From NCBI GenBank assembly GCA_030637135.1, contig DAOVVO010000012.1, positions 1-17,652 of the forward strand: a DNA stretch of 17,652 nt, written 5' to 3'. Positions 1 through 8,265 of the stretch are shown in pieces. The stretch comes from Nitrospirota bacterium. Its GTDB lineage: Bacteria > Nitrospirota > Thermodesulfovibrionia > UBA6902 > BMS3Bbin08. The notes under the pieces are model-generated. The model did not search any database. It was not told where the DNA came from and saw only the letters and a list, made by a program, of their open reading frames with translations. The translations under genes were made by a program, and so were the position numbers. Numbering within the stretch: the stretch's first letter is position 1; each line of letters begins with the position of its first letter.

Positions 1-111
1 AGGGCCGGTGCTGAACAGATGTTTTATGAAGCGGGTCTGGCTGTTACACAATGGTTTTCAGACCCTAACAGATGGTTCTCTCTGGTAGAACTTGGGTTAA
101 AAGATTATTAA
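1..111 (+). CDS. C-terminal end of a truncated gene, possibly an EgtD-type methyltransferase
   Basis: An open frame enters from the left edge and ends at TAA (109-111), giving the last 36 residues of a protein. The tail contains an AGLAVTQWFSDPNRWFSLVEL-like segment. The pattern EAGL-x5-W-x-DP-x3-F-x-L resembles the C-terminus of SAM-dependent histidine-specific methyltransferases (Methyltransf_33, EgtD-like), which often end with an AGL...WTDP...FxL strand pair. That resemblance is from memory and rests on a short segment, so the family call is tentative. The gene body lies outside the window and nothing can be said of its start or operon. Confidence 0.5.
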   Translation, partial: RAGAEQMFYEAGLAVTQWFSDPNRWFSLVELGLKDY

Positions 112-454
112 TGAAAAAAGAGTGAAGGTTTAAGTTAAGAACACATAAGAATCTAATAAGCGGTACTATAAATCGTTAACCTGCCTGCCGGCAGGCAGTC
201 GAAGCCCGCCCCGTACCGATACTGGTACAGGGCCCGTATCGTGAGGCGTCTAACGGTAACGTCAAAATATGAAAGAACACAAACGAACCTCCCTGACGGT
301 AGACAGGTAGCAAGTTTTCATTTTGATTTTTAATATTTTAATTTTTATCCTTGAATCTTTGTCACGAGTCCCGGCATGAGTAGTATCGACGTATCAGCTT
401 TAACCTGACTCCTAAAACATCTCTTTTCTATCCGTGCTTTATATATAAGTGCCC
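112..454. other. Intergenic stretch with palindromic repeats, no gene seen
   Basis: No convincing coding frame. It separates the plus-strand gene ending at 111 from the minus-strand M23 peptidase ending at 455, so the two converge. It contains an 18-bp perfect palindrome (181-198), a CGATAC...GTATCG inverted repeat near 218-242 and a further degenerate repeat near 290-312 (CCTGACGGTAGACAGG). These look like dispersed intergenic repeats. No clear hairpin followed by a T-run was found for either gene. Confidence 0.5.
181..198. repeat. Perfect 18-bp palindrome
   Basis: CTGCCTGCC followed directly by GGCAGGCAG, fully self-complementary. A related hairpin (CCTGCCT, 7-nt loop, AGGCAGG) occurs at 9909-9929, which suggests a dispersed repeat family in this genome rather than a gene-specific operator. 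Confidence 0.7.
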
Positions 455-1849
455 TTATTCCCTTAAAAGGTCCATTACGTTTGTCTTGACCCAACGCGGA
501 TCCCACCAGTATAAGGGGGATATCTCATACCCGTGTATTAGTATGCCAAAATGAAGATGGTCACCGCCCGCGAGACCTGTAGAACCTGTTTTTGCAATGA
601 CCTCGCCTTTTTTCACGACGTGTCCCTCTTTAACTAATATTGTTGACAAATGCCCGTAAAGGCTCATTAACCCGAGACCATGGTCAATTATTACTGTGTT
701 GCCATAAATTCCAAGATCACCGGTAAATCTGACAACTCCTGTATTCGCAGCATCAACTATTGCATTTGCAGTAGAGGCGAGGTCATATCCCAGGTGAACG
801 CTTCCGCTTACTTGTTTGCCTTTGTAAAAATAGGTTCTCCTGTCACCGTATGTCGCCATTACCTTACTGTTCCTTAATTGTTTAAAACGTCCCTTCCATA
901 GAATCTTCTGCTCGGTTTTTTTGCTTATCTCTCTCAGCTTCTTTAAATTATCCTCTCTCCAATCCTCATTAACCTTTTTAAAAGCACTTAAAGGGTCAGA
1001 TATGGTTGTTTCATTCAATAAAGGAGAAATTACCTTTTTTATAAATGAATCATCAATATCCATTGCAGATGTTTTATATTTCTTTATTTTAAGTTTGGTT
1101 GAAAGTGCTTGTACTTTCTGATTGCCCGCTGTATCCTCTGCTATCGCATAAAATACACTCCCGTCTTGGATATCAAAGGGTACCGGGAAGAAAACAAAGT
1201 AAGTTTCACCGGTTTGAGGTTTCTTTAGAGAATCGAATTCAAGAGCTGAAGCAGATTCCGAATCTGTTGCCGTAACAGTTTTAAATGCCTTGAATGTATT
1301 ATTTTCCTGGGATCGATCCTGGATTGTCGGGACGACAAGTTTTACGAATACGGATTCAGCATCTTGAGCCCTGAGCAAGGCAACTCCCCCACCTCCCTGA
1401 TCGATTGTTAATGGAGCTTTTAAGATGTCAAGAGAGGGAGGAACTGTATCAATAATTGAATTAATCTCATACTTTGTTTCCTTGAAAATACCCGATGTTG
1501 CATTGACAACGACCGTGGCCTGACCGTCCGTCAACTGTAAATCTCCGGGTTTTATCTGCATTATATATGTCTTTTCACTGCTTGTAGGAATATCTCTGAG
1601 CAACTCAATCCTATGAGTGCCCTGGTTTATAAAGATTTCGACGGACCTTAGATTCTTACCATTAAGTGTGATAGTTTTCTCAACAGGGATGAAATCAAAA
1701 GCTTCCAGCCCTTCAATCACAGGGGGAGATATAAAAAACATTTGATAAACTAAATACATTATTAAAAGTGCAATAAACGGCAGCCCCAGAACAAGGCCTA
1801 ATTTTTTTATAACACTTTTGCCTCTTTTGTCAGCATCAAATCCGCTCAT
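455..1849 (-). CDS. Membrane-anchored M23 (LytM-type) metallopeptidase
   Basis: A 464-residue protein likely to act on peptidoglycan in the cell envelope. Residues about 16-40 form one hydrophobic helix after a basic N-terminus (signal anchor), followed by a long extracytoplasmic region rich in beta strand. The M23 domain occupies about residues 340-450. The zinc-binding set is visible: H352xxxD356 (HLGYD), a GHL at 399-401 and H431xH433 (HLHF). All catalytic positions are present, so it should be an active endopeptidase rather than a degenerate LytM activator. The ATG at 1849 is preceded by AGGAG about 7 nt upstream. A small Cys-rich gene ends 35 nt upstream on the same strand, so the two may share a transcript. 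The peptide bond cut cannot be told from sequence. Confidence 0.92.
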   Translation of the reverse strand: MSGFDADKRGKSVIKKLGLVLGLPFIALLIMYLVYQMFFISPPVIEGLEAFDFIPVEKTITLNGKNLRSVEIFINQGTHRIELLRDIPTSSEKTYIMQIKPGDLQLTDGQATVVVNATSGIFKETKYEINSIIDTVPPSLDILKAPLTIDQGGGGVALLRAQDAESVFVKLVVPTIQDRSQENNTFKAFKTVTATDSESASALEFDSLKKPQTGETYFVFFPVPFDIQDGSVFYAIAEDTAGNQKVQALSTKLKIKKYKTSAMDIDDSFIKKVISPLLNETTISDPLSAFKKVNEDWREDNLKKLREISKKTEQKILWKGRFKQLRNSKVMATYGDRRTYFYKGKQVSGSVHLGYDLASTANAIVDAANTGVVRFTGDLGIYGNTVIIDHGLGLMSLYGHLSTILVKEGHVVKKGEVIAKTGSTGLAGGDHLHFGILIHGYEISPLYWWDPRWVKTNVMDLLRE

Positions 1850-1884
1850 CCATTCTCCTGATACATAAAATATTTATAACCTTT

Positions 1885-2034
1885 TCATTTTCCTTTGTAG
1901 CCGGGGCAGCCCTCGGATCCTTTACATCCTTTCTTTCTCAGCTTGCATTCCGCATTTGAACATAATGTATGGTACTGTTTTTTCACAGATTTTTTCTGAA
2001 TACTTCGTTGTTTAGGAAAATTTTTCTTTTTCAT
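1885..2034 (-). CDS. Small lysine- and cysteine-rich protein (49 aa)
   Basis: A 49-residue frame from ATG at 2034 to TGA at 1885, preceded in frame by a stop just two codons before the ATG. The N-terminal half is strongly basic (MKKKNFPKQRS...). The C-terminal half carries four cysteines in C-x4-C-x6-C-x5-C spacing (LCSNAEC, GCKGSEGC), followed by PGYKGK. Four regularly spaced cysteines in so short a protein suggest a small metal-binding or nucleic-acid-binding protein, but I do not recognise a family. It lies 35 nt upstream of the M23 gene on the same strand. There is no strong Shine-Dalgarno sequence; a TATAAT hexamer sits 6-11 nt before the ATG, so the transcript could be nearly leaderless. 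Coding status is likely, not proved. Confidence 0.55.
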   Translation of the reverse strand: MKKKNFPKQRSIQKKSVKKQYHTLCSNAECKLRKKGCKGSEGCPGYKGK

Positions 2035-2156
2035 CTGATATTATAAAGAATAGACGCTGAAAAGTGTATGTTTAAAAAATCAACCCTTTTACTCAAATTT
2101 TATGAATAAGGCAGTATATAAAAATCACCTTACAAACAAATTATAAAGGGAATATA

Positions 2157-2507
2157 ATGTCATACCAGCGAGAATTCAGCCTCTCTCTTGAATGCATAGA
2201 CAAAAACGAACTTCTGGCCCGAATCAATAGCACAGGTAATTTTGTAGTTGTTGATACAGTGGGTACATATAACGGTAACCGGATGAAGATTAAAGGTGCA
2301 AAAACCATCCCGTATCCTGAAGTAATTGACAGGAGAAATGAGTTAATTTCTTACGATGAGATAATCATATACTGCAAACATAAAGACTGCAAGGCATCTA
2401 AAAAGGTTGCCCTTGGTTTAAAACTGCTGAATGTTCCACATGTCAAGGTATATGAAGGTGGTATTGATGAGTGGATAGAACATAAACTGCCCGTAGAAGA
2501 AGAATAA
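2157..2507 (+). CDS. Single-domain rhodanese-like protein
   Basis: A 116-residue cytoplasmic protein without signal peptide. It has the rhodanese fold pattern: VVDTV strand with the conserved Asp at 33, a K-x-AK-x-IPY segment (47-53), the active-site loop after IIIYC73 with KHKDC78KAS, and the C-terminal KVYEGGIDEWIE motif (97-108). Cys73 follows the central strand as the sulfur-accepting cysteine does in the family; Cys78 in the loop is an extra cysteine. Single-domain rhodaneses carry persulfide sulfur between donors and acceptors, but the partner here is unknown. An AAAGGGA precedes the ATG by about 6 nt. It ends 2 nt from the end of the convergent VanZ-like gene. Confidence 0.9.
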   Translation: MSYQREFSLSLECIDKNELLARINSTGNFVVVDTVGTYNGNRMKIKGAKTIPYPEVIDRRNELISYDEIIIYCKHKDCKASKKVALGLKLLNVPHVKVYEGGIDEWIEHKLPVEEE

Positions 2508-2509
2508 AA

Positions 2510-3709
2510 CTACTTATCAATTCGCCTTTTATAGAATTCACCAGAGGCCCAGACTACAACTAACATAATGACAATACATGACCAGGCTGTTTTCAGGTTA
2601 AAAGAGGTAATTATTTGACCTGCATTACTTATGTAATCTCCTTTCCATAGTGACGCTGTCTGTTCGAATCCATGTGCTTTTTTTTCAGACCAGACTGAAC
2701 CTGAGTGTTTTAAGGTATTTCCGAAGTAGGCTTCAAGAAGCATATTCTCTCGGAAAGCAACGTTGCTCTTTCTGATATGTTCATCTGGATCACCTTTCTT
2801 CTCAAGCGTATCCGAGTTGTCTTTTCTCCGGTTGAGATGTATAAGAAATTCGTATAAAAATGGATTGGTGTTTCGGGTATACGTCTTAGTTAATTCTGTA
2901 TCTATTAATTCAGAACTTATTTTTTTTAGTAAGTCTTTACCGTAAAAAACTCCCATGGTGCTGTCAATGTTTCTTAACTCTTTTACTGTCATACGAGAAA
3001 TAAATGTTCCGGTGTTGGAATCTTGATGTTTATATCCGAATTCAGTCATGGGCTCTTCAGTTCGAAGCCACGATAACTTAGTGAAAGTGGCAGTGTAACG
3101 ATTGACAGAACCCGGCGTATTGGAAAGACATAACCCCAGAACGATTAAATCAAGGGTTATCATGCCAACCAGCACCTGAACGGAAATTCTCTTAACAGGC
3201 TCACATATAATTTTTGGTTTGATTCCTTGCCAGATTGCAAGGATTAAAATTCCACCACCAATCACATCCAGCCCAACATCCTTAAAACCCCAGTATCGCC
3301 CCGGGACAGTCCATTGTAGAAATTCATTTGCAATACCAAAAAATAACACGAATAACAGGGCAGATACATACACCGTCCAGTCCCGTATTCTATGACTTAA
3401 TGCCTTGAACAAAAGAAAAGACAGTAAACCATACTCCAGCAAGTGGATTGCTTCTTCAGGATATGTTCTCAATTGAAAAGTAGAAAAGACATATAATCCG
3501 GTGCATACGGAAAGCCAGATATATTGAGAAACGCTCTTTACTCTTAGTTTAAGAACAAAGAAATAAAGCAGTGAGATAAAGCCCACACCAATAACAAAGA
3601 GCACTATATATGTAAAAAATTCTTGTCCGACTGTATCATAAATAAAATGCTGTAGACGTCGAGCAACCGGAACAGTAGCAAAGATTCCAATGGCACACAA
3701 CAAAACCAA
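2510..3709 (-). CDS. VanZ-like family membrane protein with large C-terminal extension
   Basis: At least 399 residues. The N-terminal 200 contain about six hydrophobic helices with VanZ-family features: an acidic EAIHLLEYGLLSFL helix, NEFLQ, and a PGRYWGFKDVGLDVIGG segment in which the DVxxDxxGG pattern is typical. A soluble segment (about 205-370) follows, then a last helix (ALK...VVVWASGEF) and a basic tail. VanZ itself gives low-level teicoplanin resistance, but most family members have no known role. The start is uncertain: TTG at 3709 gives the 399-residue form, while the frame stays open for 17 more codons (to about 3760) with no ATG or GTG. A GAGGA lies just before an ATA at that upstream end. 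It sits downstream of the metallo-beta-lactamase gene on the same strand and probably shares its transcript. Confidence 0.8.
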   Translation of the reverse strand: MVLLCAIGIFATVPVARRLQHFIYDTVGQEFFTYIVLFVIGVGFISLLYFFVLKLRVKSVSQYIWLSVCTGLYVFSTFQLRTYPEEAIHLLEYGLLSFLLFKALSHRIRDWTVYVSALLFVLFFGIANEFLQWTVPGRYWGFKDVGLDVIGGGILILAIWQGIKPKIICEPVKRISVQVLVGMITLDLIVLGLCLSNTPGSVNRYTATFTKLSWLRTEEPMTEFGYKHQDSNTGTFISRMTVKELRNIDSTMGVFYGKDLLKKISSELIDTELTKTYTRNTNPFLYEFLIHLNRRKDNSDTLEKKGDPDEHIRKSNVAFRENMLLEAYFGNTLKHSGSVWSEKKAHGFEQTASLWKGDYISNAGQIITSFNLKTAWSCIVIMLVVVWASGEFYKRRIDK

Positions 3710-3801
3710 AAGCCAGAGCTTCCAATTCCAGTTGTAAATTTCCTTTTTGATATTTATTTTTCAGTCCTCTTTAAAGGGTGTGCCAGTTTTTTATAATGTC
3801 A

Positions 3802-4659
3802 TTAATGTTTTGTTTTTATTGTATATGTGTTGCCATCGGTCCGGAATATTATGTTCCCGTTTATGTCAGTACGATAAATTCTTGCGCCAACTTGAGCTAA
3901 ACGATTTAAGACATTTTGATGTGGCTGTGCATATTGATTCATCGTGCTGACGGTAATTATCGCTATTTCAGGTTTAACCCTTTTCAAAAAATCATCAGAA
4001 CTTGCATCGTTCTCTCCATGATGAGCGACTTTGAGGATCTGGCTCGCTAATTCATCTCTCCCTTTTACAAGCCGTCTTTCACCTAATAATCCCAGATCGC
4101 CTGCTAAAAAGATTTTAATTTTTCCATAGACCAGTTTTAATACAAGAGAATCATTATTCATGTCGCCTGACGGAGGAAGCAGCGGATTTAACACATCGAT
4201 TCTCACCTTACCAAAAAGAAGCGATTCTCCTGCTTGCAGAATATTATATTTTGAAAGGTCTCTGCGGATTAATGTAATGTAATCTCGATATATAGTGCTC
4301 TTGAAGTTACTAAAACCATTATCATAAAAGTTGAGAACGTTAAATTCTGACAGGATGCTAAAGATTCCTCCTATATGGTCATCATGGGGGTGCGTAAAAA
4401 TCAAATGGTCTATTTTTTTAATGCCCAGCGATTTTAAGGAGCTGACAATTCCGGGCCCTGCAGCAGGTCTCCCGGTATCTATTAAAATATGTTCGCCGTT
4501 TGGAAGCAGAATGAGAGTGCAGTCGCCCTGTCCCACATCGAGAAAGTGTATCGTAAGTTCATGTTTTACAGGTAATGTTGACGGATTTGCATAAGTAGCA
4601 TGAGCCGTAAAGATAAGAAAAAAGCTGGATATGATTATGAACAGAAGATTTTTTTTCAT
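3802..4659 (-). CDS. Secreted ComEC/Rec2-type metallo-beta-lactamase-fold hydrolase
   Basis: A 285-residue protein from ATG at 4659; the frame extends to another ATG at 4707, but the inner start gives a proper signal peptide (MKKN, hydrophobic 5-19, likely cleavage near ATYA-NP). The mature part starts with LTIHFLDVGQGDCTLI, the hallmark of the ComEC C-terminal domain subfamily, then LIDTG and THPHDDH (89-95), the metal-binding HxHxDH motif. Later VKLAGDLG- and VAHHGE-type segments supply further ligands. Stand-alone secreted members of this subfamily are thought to be nucleases or phosphodiesterases; the substrate here is unknown. It lacks the ComEC membrane channel, so it is not a DNA uptake channel. 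It is 60 nt downstream of hypF and about 40-90 nt upstream of the VanZ-like gene. Confidence 0.88.
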   Translation of the reverse strand: MKKNLLFIIISSFFLIFTAHATYANPSTLPVKHELTIHFLDVGQGDCTLILLPNGEHILIDTGRPAAGPGIVSSLKSLGIKKIDHLIFTHPHDDHIGGIFSILSEFNVLNFYDNGFSNFKSTIYRDYITLIRRDLSKYNILQAGESLLFGKVRIDVLNPLLPPSGDMNNDSLVLKLVYGKIKIFLAGDLGLLGERRLVKGRDELASQILKVAHHGENDASSDDFLKRVKPEIAIITVSTMNQYAQPHQNVLNRLAQVGARIYRTDINGNIIFRTDGNTYTIKTKH

Positions 4660-4719
4660 TTTATTATTATACCTTATAGGGAAAAGTGGAAAAAACGATC
4701 TGCACATACAAAAGGGATT

Positions 4720-6969
4720 TCAAAATTGAGTAGCAACAATCTGACCAAGTGATATCCCACCGTCATTTGCTGGAACAACCTGATGTAGTAAGGGGATAAA
4801 CCCTCTCTGCTTAAGTTTATTAAATGCATTCTCAAGAAGTATCGTATTCTGAAAAACCCCTCCTGACAAAGCGACAGTTCTTATGCCTCTTTCTTTTTTC
4901 AGAGAGTCTGAAATATAAACAATCATGTCTACGATTGAATTATGGAATCTTCGTGCTATTGCTTCTTCTGGCACTCCTGATTTTAAATCTTTTACTATGC
5001 TTTCAATCAATGGTCTATAGTCAATAATACCATCTTCAATAATGAACTGATACGAATCTGTTTCATGTGACCTGAGGGCTACTTGTTCTAAAGCTATTGC
5101 AGCCTGAGCATGGTAAGATACCCTTTGTTTTAATCCAATCAATGCTGAAACCCCTTCAAAAAGCCTTCCCATACTCGTTGTAACAGGTGAATTAATATTC
5201 TTTCTCATCATATCGATGAGGAATAACTTTTCTCTCTCGGTAATGGAGAGGCCCTTAAAATCTATTGCTTCATTGCCAAAGCTCTCATATAAAAGTGACA
5301 AACCAGCCCTGAAAGGTTCTTTTGCCGCCTTGTCCCCTCCGGGCAGTCTATAGGGACGTAGATTAAATACACGTTCAAATCTCCTGTAAGAGACTATAAG
5401 AACTTCACCCCCCCATATTGATTTGTCAATGCCATAACCTGTACCGTCAAAGGCAAAACCGACTACTTCTGAGTCTAGAGGCATATCATTTTCAGCCATG
5501 CAAGATAATATGTGTGCAAAATGATGCTGAACCTTTACCAGTTTATCATTAAAATGTTTCTCACCAAATTTTGTGCTGTAATATCCAGGATGCATGTCTG
5601 ATACAACGAGTTCAGGTTTGACATCAAACAATTTCAGAAAATCATTCACAGTTTCTTCAAAAAACTCCGTGGCAAGAGGTGTATCGAGGTCTCCTATGTG
5701 CTGTGATATAAATACTTTATCATCGATACCAAGAGCTATGGTGTTGTTCATATATGGTCCCAGAGCAAGAACAGGTTTTTGTATTCTGAAATTAACAGTT
5801 ACCGGCAAAGGAGCATATCCCCTTGAACGTCTTATCGGTACCTGTCTTTGTGCAACAACTCTGACAACTGAATCATCACACCTTCTGATTATACCTCTAT
5901 TGTGCGCAAGGACATGATCAGCTATTTTTGAAAGTCGTGCAAAGGCATCCTCTTCATCCTTAACTATAGGTTCATCGGTTATGTTGGCACTTGTTGCTAT
6001 AACCGGTTTTTTTAACTTCCGTAACAGGATTTGATGAAGCGGCGTATAAGGCAGAAAAACTCCAACCGTGCTGTTATCCGGTGAAACTGAAGGGGCAAGG
6101 GTAGTCGTGTCGTTTTTCTTTACTATAACAACAGGTTTTTCTATTGAGTTTATGGCGCGTTCTTCAAGCGCACTGACAGAAGCTTCAGCCTTTACTGTAT
6201 CCAAATCAGGAAACATGACAGCCATGGGTTTTTCTTCCCTCTGTTTCTTTGCTCTCAGTCTACTTACAGTTTCTTCGTTCGTTGCATCACATACAAGGTG
6301 ATATCCTCCCAGACCCTTGACTGCGATTATATGACCTTTTTGTATAAGGTTTATGACTCTTTCAAGGGCATCGTATTTTTCGCATATGAAGGTACCTTCA
6401 CAGTCATAAAGGCTTATCCATGGACCACAGACATGACATGCGTTGGGCTGAGCATGAAAACGCCTGTCTGAAACGAGGTTGTATTCTTTCTCGCAGTCAA
6501 TACACATCCTGAAGTCTTTCATAGATGTGTTCTTCCTGTCGTAGGGAAGAGCATTAATGATGCTAAATCGAGGACCACAGTCTGTACAATTTGTAAAGAG
6601 ATATATAAACCTTCTGTCTTTTGGATCCCTTATCTCCTTTGAACACTCCTTGCAGATAGATATATCAGGGAGAATCAAGGCCTTTTTCTCTCCCTGTTCC
6701 TCACTCTCTCTGATTTTAAAGTCTTTAAAGCCGATGTCTTCAAGAAATGAATGCTGTAGGCTGTAGATTTTTGAAATATGAGGTTTTCCCCTGTCAACCC
6801 TTAACAGAAACTCATGTAATTTTTTATTGTTCCCCTCAACCTCAATTAAAACACCAGTTGTATTATTTAAAACATATCCTTTTAAACCGATTTCTTCTGC
6901 CAGCCTTAATACAAAAGGTCTAAAACCAACGCCCTGAACAAGTCCCGTAATGCTCATTTTTAATCTCAT
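4720..6969 (-). CDS. hypF: HypF carbamoyltransferase, [NiFe] hydrogenase maturation
   Basis: HypF turns carbamoyl phosphate into a carbamoyl-adenylate and passes it to the C-terminal cysteine of HypE, the first step in making the cyanide ligands of the active-site iron. The 749 residues are full length. In order: acylphosphatase-like domain (1-90, GLVQGVGFRPFV), two zinc-finger pairs (CKEC about 106, CTDC about 128, CIDC about 156, CHVC about 179), YrdC-like domain (about 195-385, KGLGGYHLVCDA and KRxRE-like segments) and a Kae1-like domain with the VQHHFAH metal motif and a C-terminal SGGVFQN and DGGISLGQ. It follows the J-domain gene by 24 nt on the same strand and is separated from the other hyp genes by the plus-strand regulator genes. 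The Shine-Dalgarno is weak; the ATG at 6957 (residue 5) is a possible alternative start. Confidence 0.97.
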   Translation of the reverse strand: MRLKMSITGLVQGVGFRPFVLRLAEEIGLKGYVLNNTTGVLIEVEGNNKKLHEFLLRVDRGKPHISKIYSLQHSFLEDIGFKDFKIRESEEQGEKKALILPDISICKECSKEIRDPKDRRFIYLFTNCTDCGPRFSIINALPYDRKNTSMKDFRMCIDCEKEYNLVSDRRFHAQPNACHVCGPWISLYDCEGTFICEKYDALERVINLIQKGHIIAVKGLGGYHLVCDATNEETVSRLRAKKQREEKPMAVMFPDLDTVKAEASVSALEERAINSIEKPVVIVKKNDTTTLAPSVSPDNSTVGVFLPYTPLHQILLRKLKKPVIATSANITDEPIVKDEEDAFARLSKIADHVLAHNRGIIRRCDDSVVRVVAQRQVPIRRSRGYAPLPVTVNFRIQKPVLALGPYMNNTIALGIDDKVFISQHIGDLDTPLATEFFEETVNDFLKLFDVKPELVVSDMHPGYYSTKFGEKHFNDKLVKVQHHFAHILSCMAENDMPLDSEVVGFAFDGTGYGIDKSIWGGEVLIVSYRRFERVFNLRPYRLPGGDKAAKEPFRAGLSLLYESFGNEAIDFKGLSITEREKLFLIDMMRKNINSPVTTSMGRLFEGVSALIGLKQRVSYHAQAAIALEQVALRSHETDSYQFIIEDGIIDYRPLIESIVKDLKSGVPEEAIARRFHNSIVDMIVYISDSLKKERGIRTVALSGGVFQNTILLENAFNKLKQRGFIPLLHQVVPANDGGISLGQIVATQF

Positions 6970-6993
6970 AGTCTTAAAAATGTATAACAGATT

Positions 6994-7419
6994 TTATTTC
7001 TTTTTGCTGCGTTTAATCATATCAAAGGCAGTGTTTAGTTCCAGAGTCAGTTCTTTAGCTTTTTCCTGAAGTTCTTCACTCAGATGACTGACTTTGTCAG
7101 GGTGTGATTTGGCAATCTTTATTTTATATGCCCTTTTTACTTCGCTCCACGTGGTATCAGGACTGACAGCAAGTAATTTGTAAGCCTCTTCCAGGTCAAA
7201 GGTGCCGCCTGCCACATTCTGTTTATTTTCCCGTGATTGACTATAAGTATACGTGTAAGAATAATCTTTTTGTCTTTTCTTTTTCGAGTACCTGTACCAC
7301 AAGTAATATAATGCCCCTAATGCAACAAGGTCATCAAATAAATGCGGGTGCAGGTCAAAGGGGCTCAGGATATAAACAATCAATAGTATCAGCCAGAAAT
7401 AAAATGTAAGATTAGTCAT
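6994..7419 (-). CDS. Membrane-anchored J-domain (DnaJ-like) protein
   Basis: A 141-residue protein. Residues 1-45 hold two hydrophobic segments joined by YILSPFDL...DDLVALGALYYLW, which resembles the DUF1232 (YkvA) membrane motif. A basic, Tyr/Ser/Gln-rich linker follows (about 46-70). The C-terminal 65 residues are a J-domain (DLEEAYKLLAVSP...VKRAYKIKIAKSHPDKVSHL) with the essential HPD tripeptide. J-domains stimulate the ATPase of Hsp70 (DnaK), so this should recruit DnaK to the inner membrane. It lies 24 nt upstream of hypF on the same strand and likely shares its transcript; a direct role in hydrogenase assembly is only suggested by this position. Confidence 0.88.
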   Translation of the reverse strand: MTNLTFYFWLILLIVYILSPFDLHPHLFDDLVALGALYYLWYRYSKKKRQKDYSYTYTYSQSRENKQNVAGGTFDLEEAYKLLAVSPDTTWSEVKRAYKIKIAKSHPDKVSHLSEELQEKAKELTLELNTAFDMIKRSKKK

Positions 7420-7566
7420 GTCACGTTTTACCCTTGAAATTCCTTAGGTGGTTAGTGGTAAGTATACGATTTTCGCGATTTTTTGTTTATTTATTAAAGT
7501 ATTCTTTTTTGCGGCAAAAATCAAATGACTTTTATGTTCAGATAAATAGTCTTACAGAAAAAACTC

Positions 7567-7599
7567 TTGACATTATAAATACATTAATGTATTTATAAA
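7567..7599 (+). promoter_or_regulatory. Promoter of the MerR-HicB regulator gene with embedded palindrome
   Basis: A consensus -35 TTGACA (7567-7572) is followed by AT-rich -10 candidates: TATTTA at 7590-7595 (17-bp spacer), TTATAA at 7593-7598 (20 bp) or TATAAA at 7594-7599 (21 bp). MerR-family promoters often have long 19-20 bp spacers that the regulator untwists. A perfect palindrome fills the spacer. The match to consensus is good, but the choice of -10 is open. Confidence 0.6.
7573..7598. promoter_or_regulatory. Perfect 26-bp palindrome, candidate operator
   Basis: Half-site TTATAAATACATT followed directly by its exact reverse complement. It begins immediately after the -35 TTGACA and runs into the -10 region, the position where MerR-type dimers bind. 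The gene directly downstream encodes a MerR-type HTH, so autoregulation is likely. Parts of the sequence recur in the hydrogenase promoter. Confidence 0.65.
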
Positions 7600-7626
7600 T
7601 ATATTCATTGAATATAAAAGGAGGAT

Positions 7627-8265
7627 ATGGTGTTGAACTTTAAAACCAAGACTGCATCTAAAATCACTCGTTTGAGCATAAGACAAATAGATTATTGGGA
7701 CAGAACACACTTTATAAAACCTTCTGTACATGAAGCTTCAGGCTATGGCTCAATGAGACTTTATTCCTTCAATGACCTTGTTCAGTTGAAACTAGCCAAG
7801 ACCCTGCTGGATAAGGGCGTCAGCCTTCAGAAAATACGAAAGGCAATCATTTATCTGAGAAAGAATATGTCCGAAGTAAAAAAGCCGCTTTTAGAAATCA
7901 GGTTTTTAACCGACGGTGAGACAATTTTTGTACTGACAAAGAATCAGAAAAAGATTATTGATACCCTGAAGAGCGGGCAACTCGTTTTTTCTATCGCCCT
8001 GGGTGAGATTGTAGAAAACCTTAAAGGTGAAGTTTTAACCATTCAGAGGGAAAGGAGGTATGATGTTGAAGTAAAAGGGAAAAAATACTCTGTCATCCTT
8101 TATGCGGATACAGATTCTGACGGATACCGGATGAAATGTTTTTCTATCCATGGATGTACTTCACGGGGAGACTCGGTTGAAGAAGCAATTGAAAAAATAA
8201 AGGAGGAAATTGCAAAACATCTTTATTATCCAAAACCTGCCATTAGTAAGGGGGGGAAACAATGA
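7627..8265 (+). CDS. MerR-type HTH regulator fused to a HicB-like domain
   Basis: A 212-residue probable transcription regulator. Residues about 8-78 form a MerR-type winged helix-turn-helix (KITRLSIRQIDYWDRTHFI, then GSMRLYSFNDLVQLKLAKTLLDKGVSLQKIRKAI). About 79-140 is a linking helical region. About 145-205 resembles the HicB antitoxin/RNase-H-like fold (KYSVILYADTDSDGY, then IHGCTSRGDSVEEAIEKIKEEIAKHL). There is no cysteine cluster of a metal- or redox-sensing MerR protein; the C-terminal domain may bind a ligand or partner. AAAGGAGG ends only 2 nt before the ATG at 7627; GTG at 7630 or TTG at 7633 would give better spacing. It overlaps the PilZ gene by 4 nt (ATGA), is divergent from dnaJ-hypF and has a palindromic promoter. 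Confidence 0.85.
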   Translation: MVLNFKTKTASKITRLSIRQIDYWDRTHFIKPSVHEASGYGSMRLYSFNDLVQLKLAKTLLDKGVSLQKIRKAIIYLRKNMSEVKKPLLEIRFLTDGETIFVLTKNQKKIIDTLKSGQLVFSIALGEIVENLKGEVLTIQRERRYDVEVKGKKYSVILYADTDSDGYRMKCFSIHGCTSRGDSVEEAIEKIKEEIAKHLYYPKPAISKGGKQ

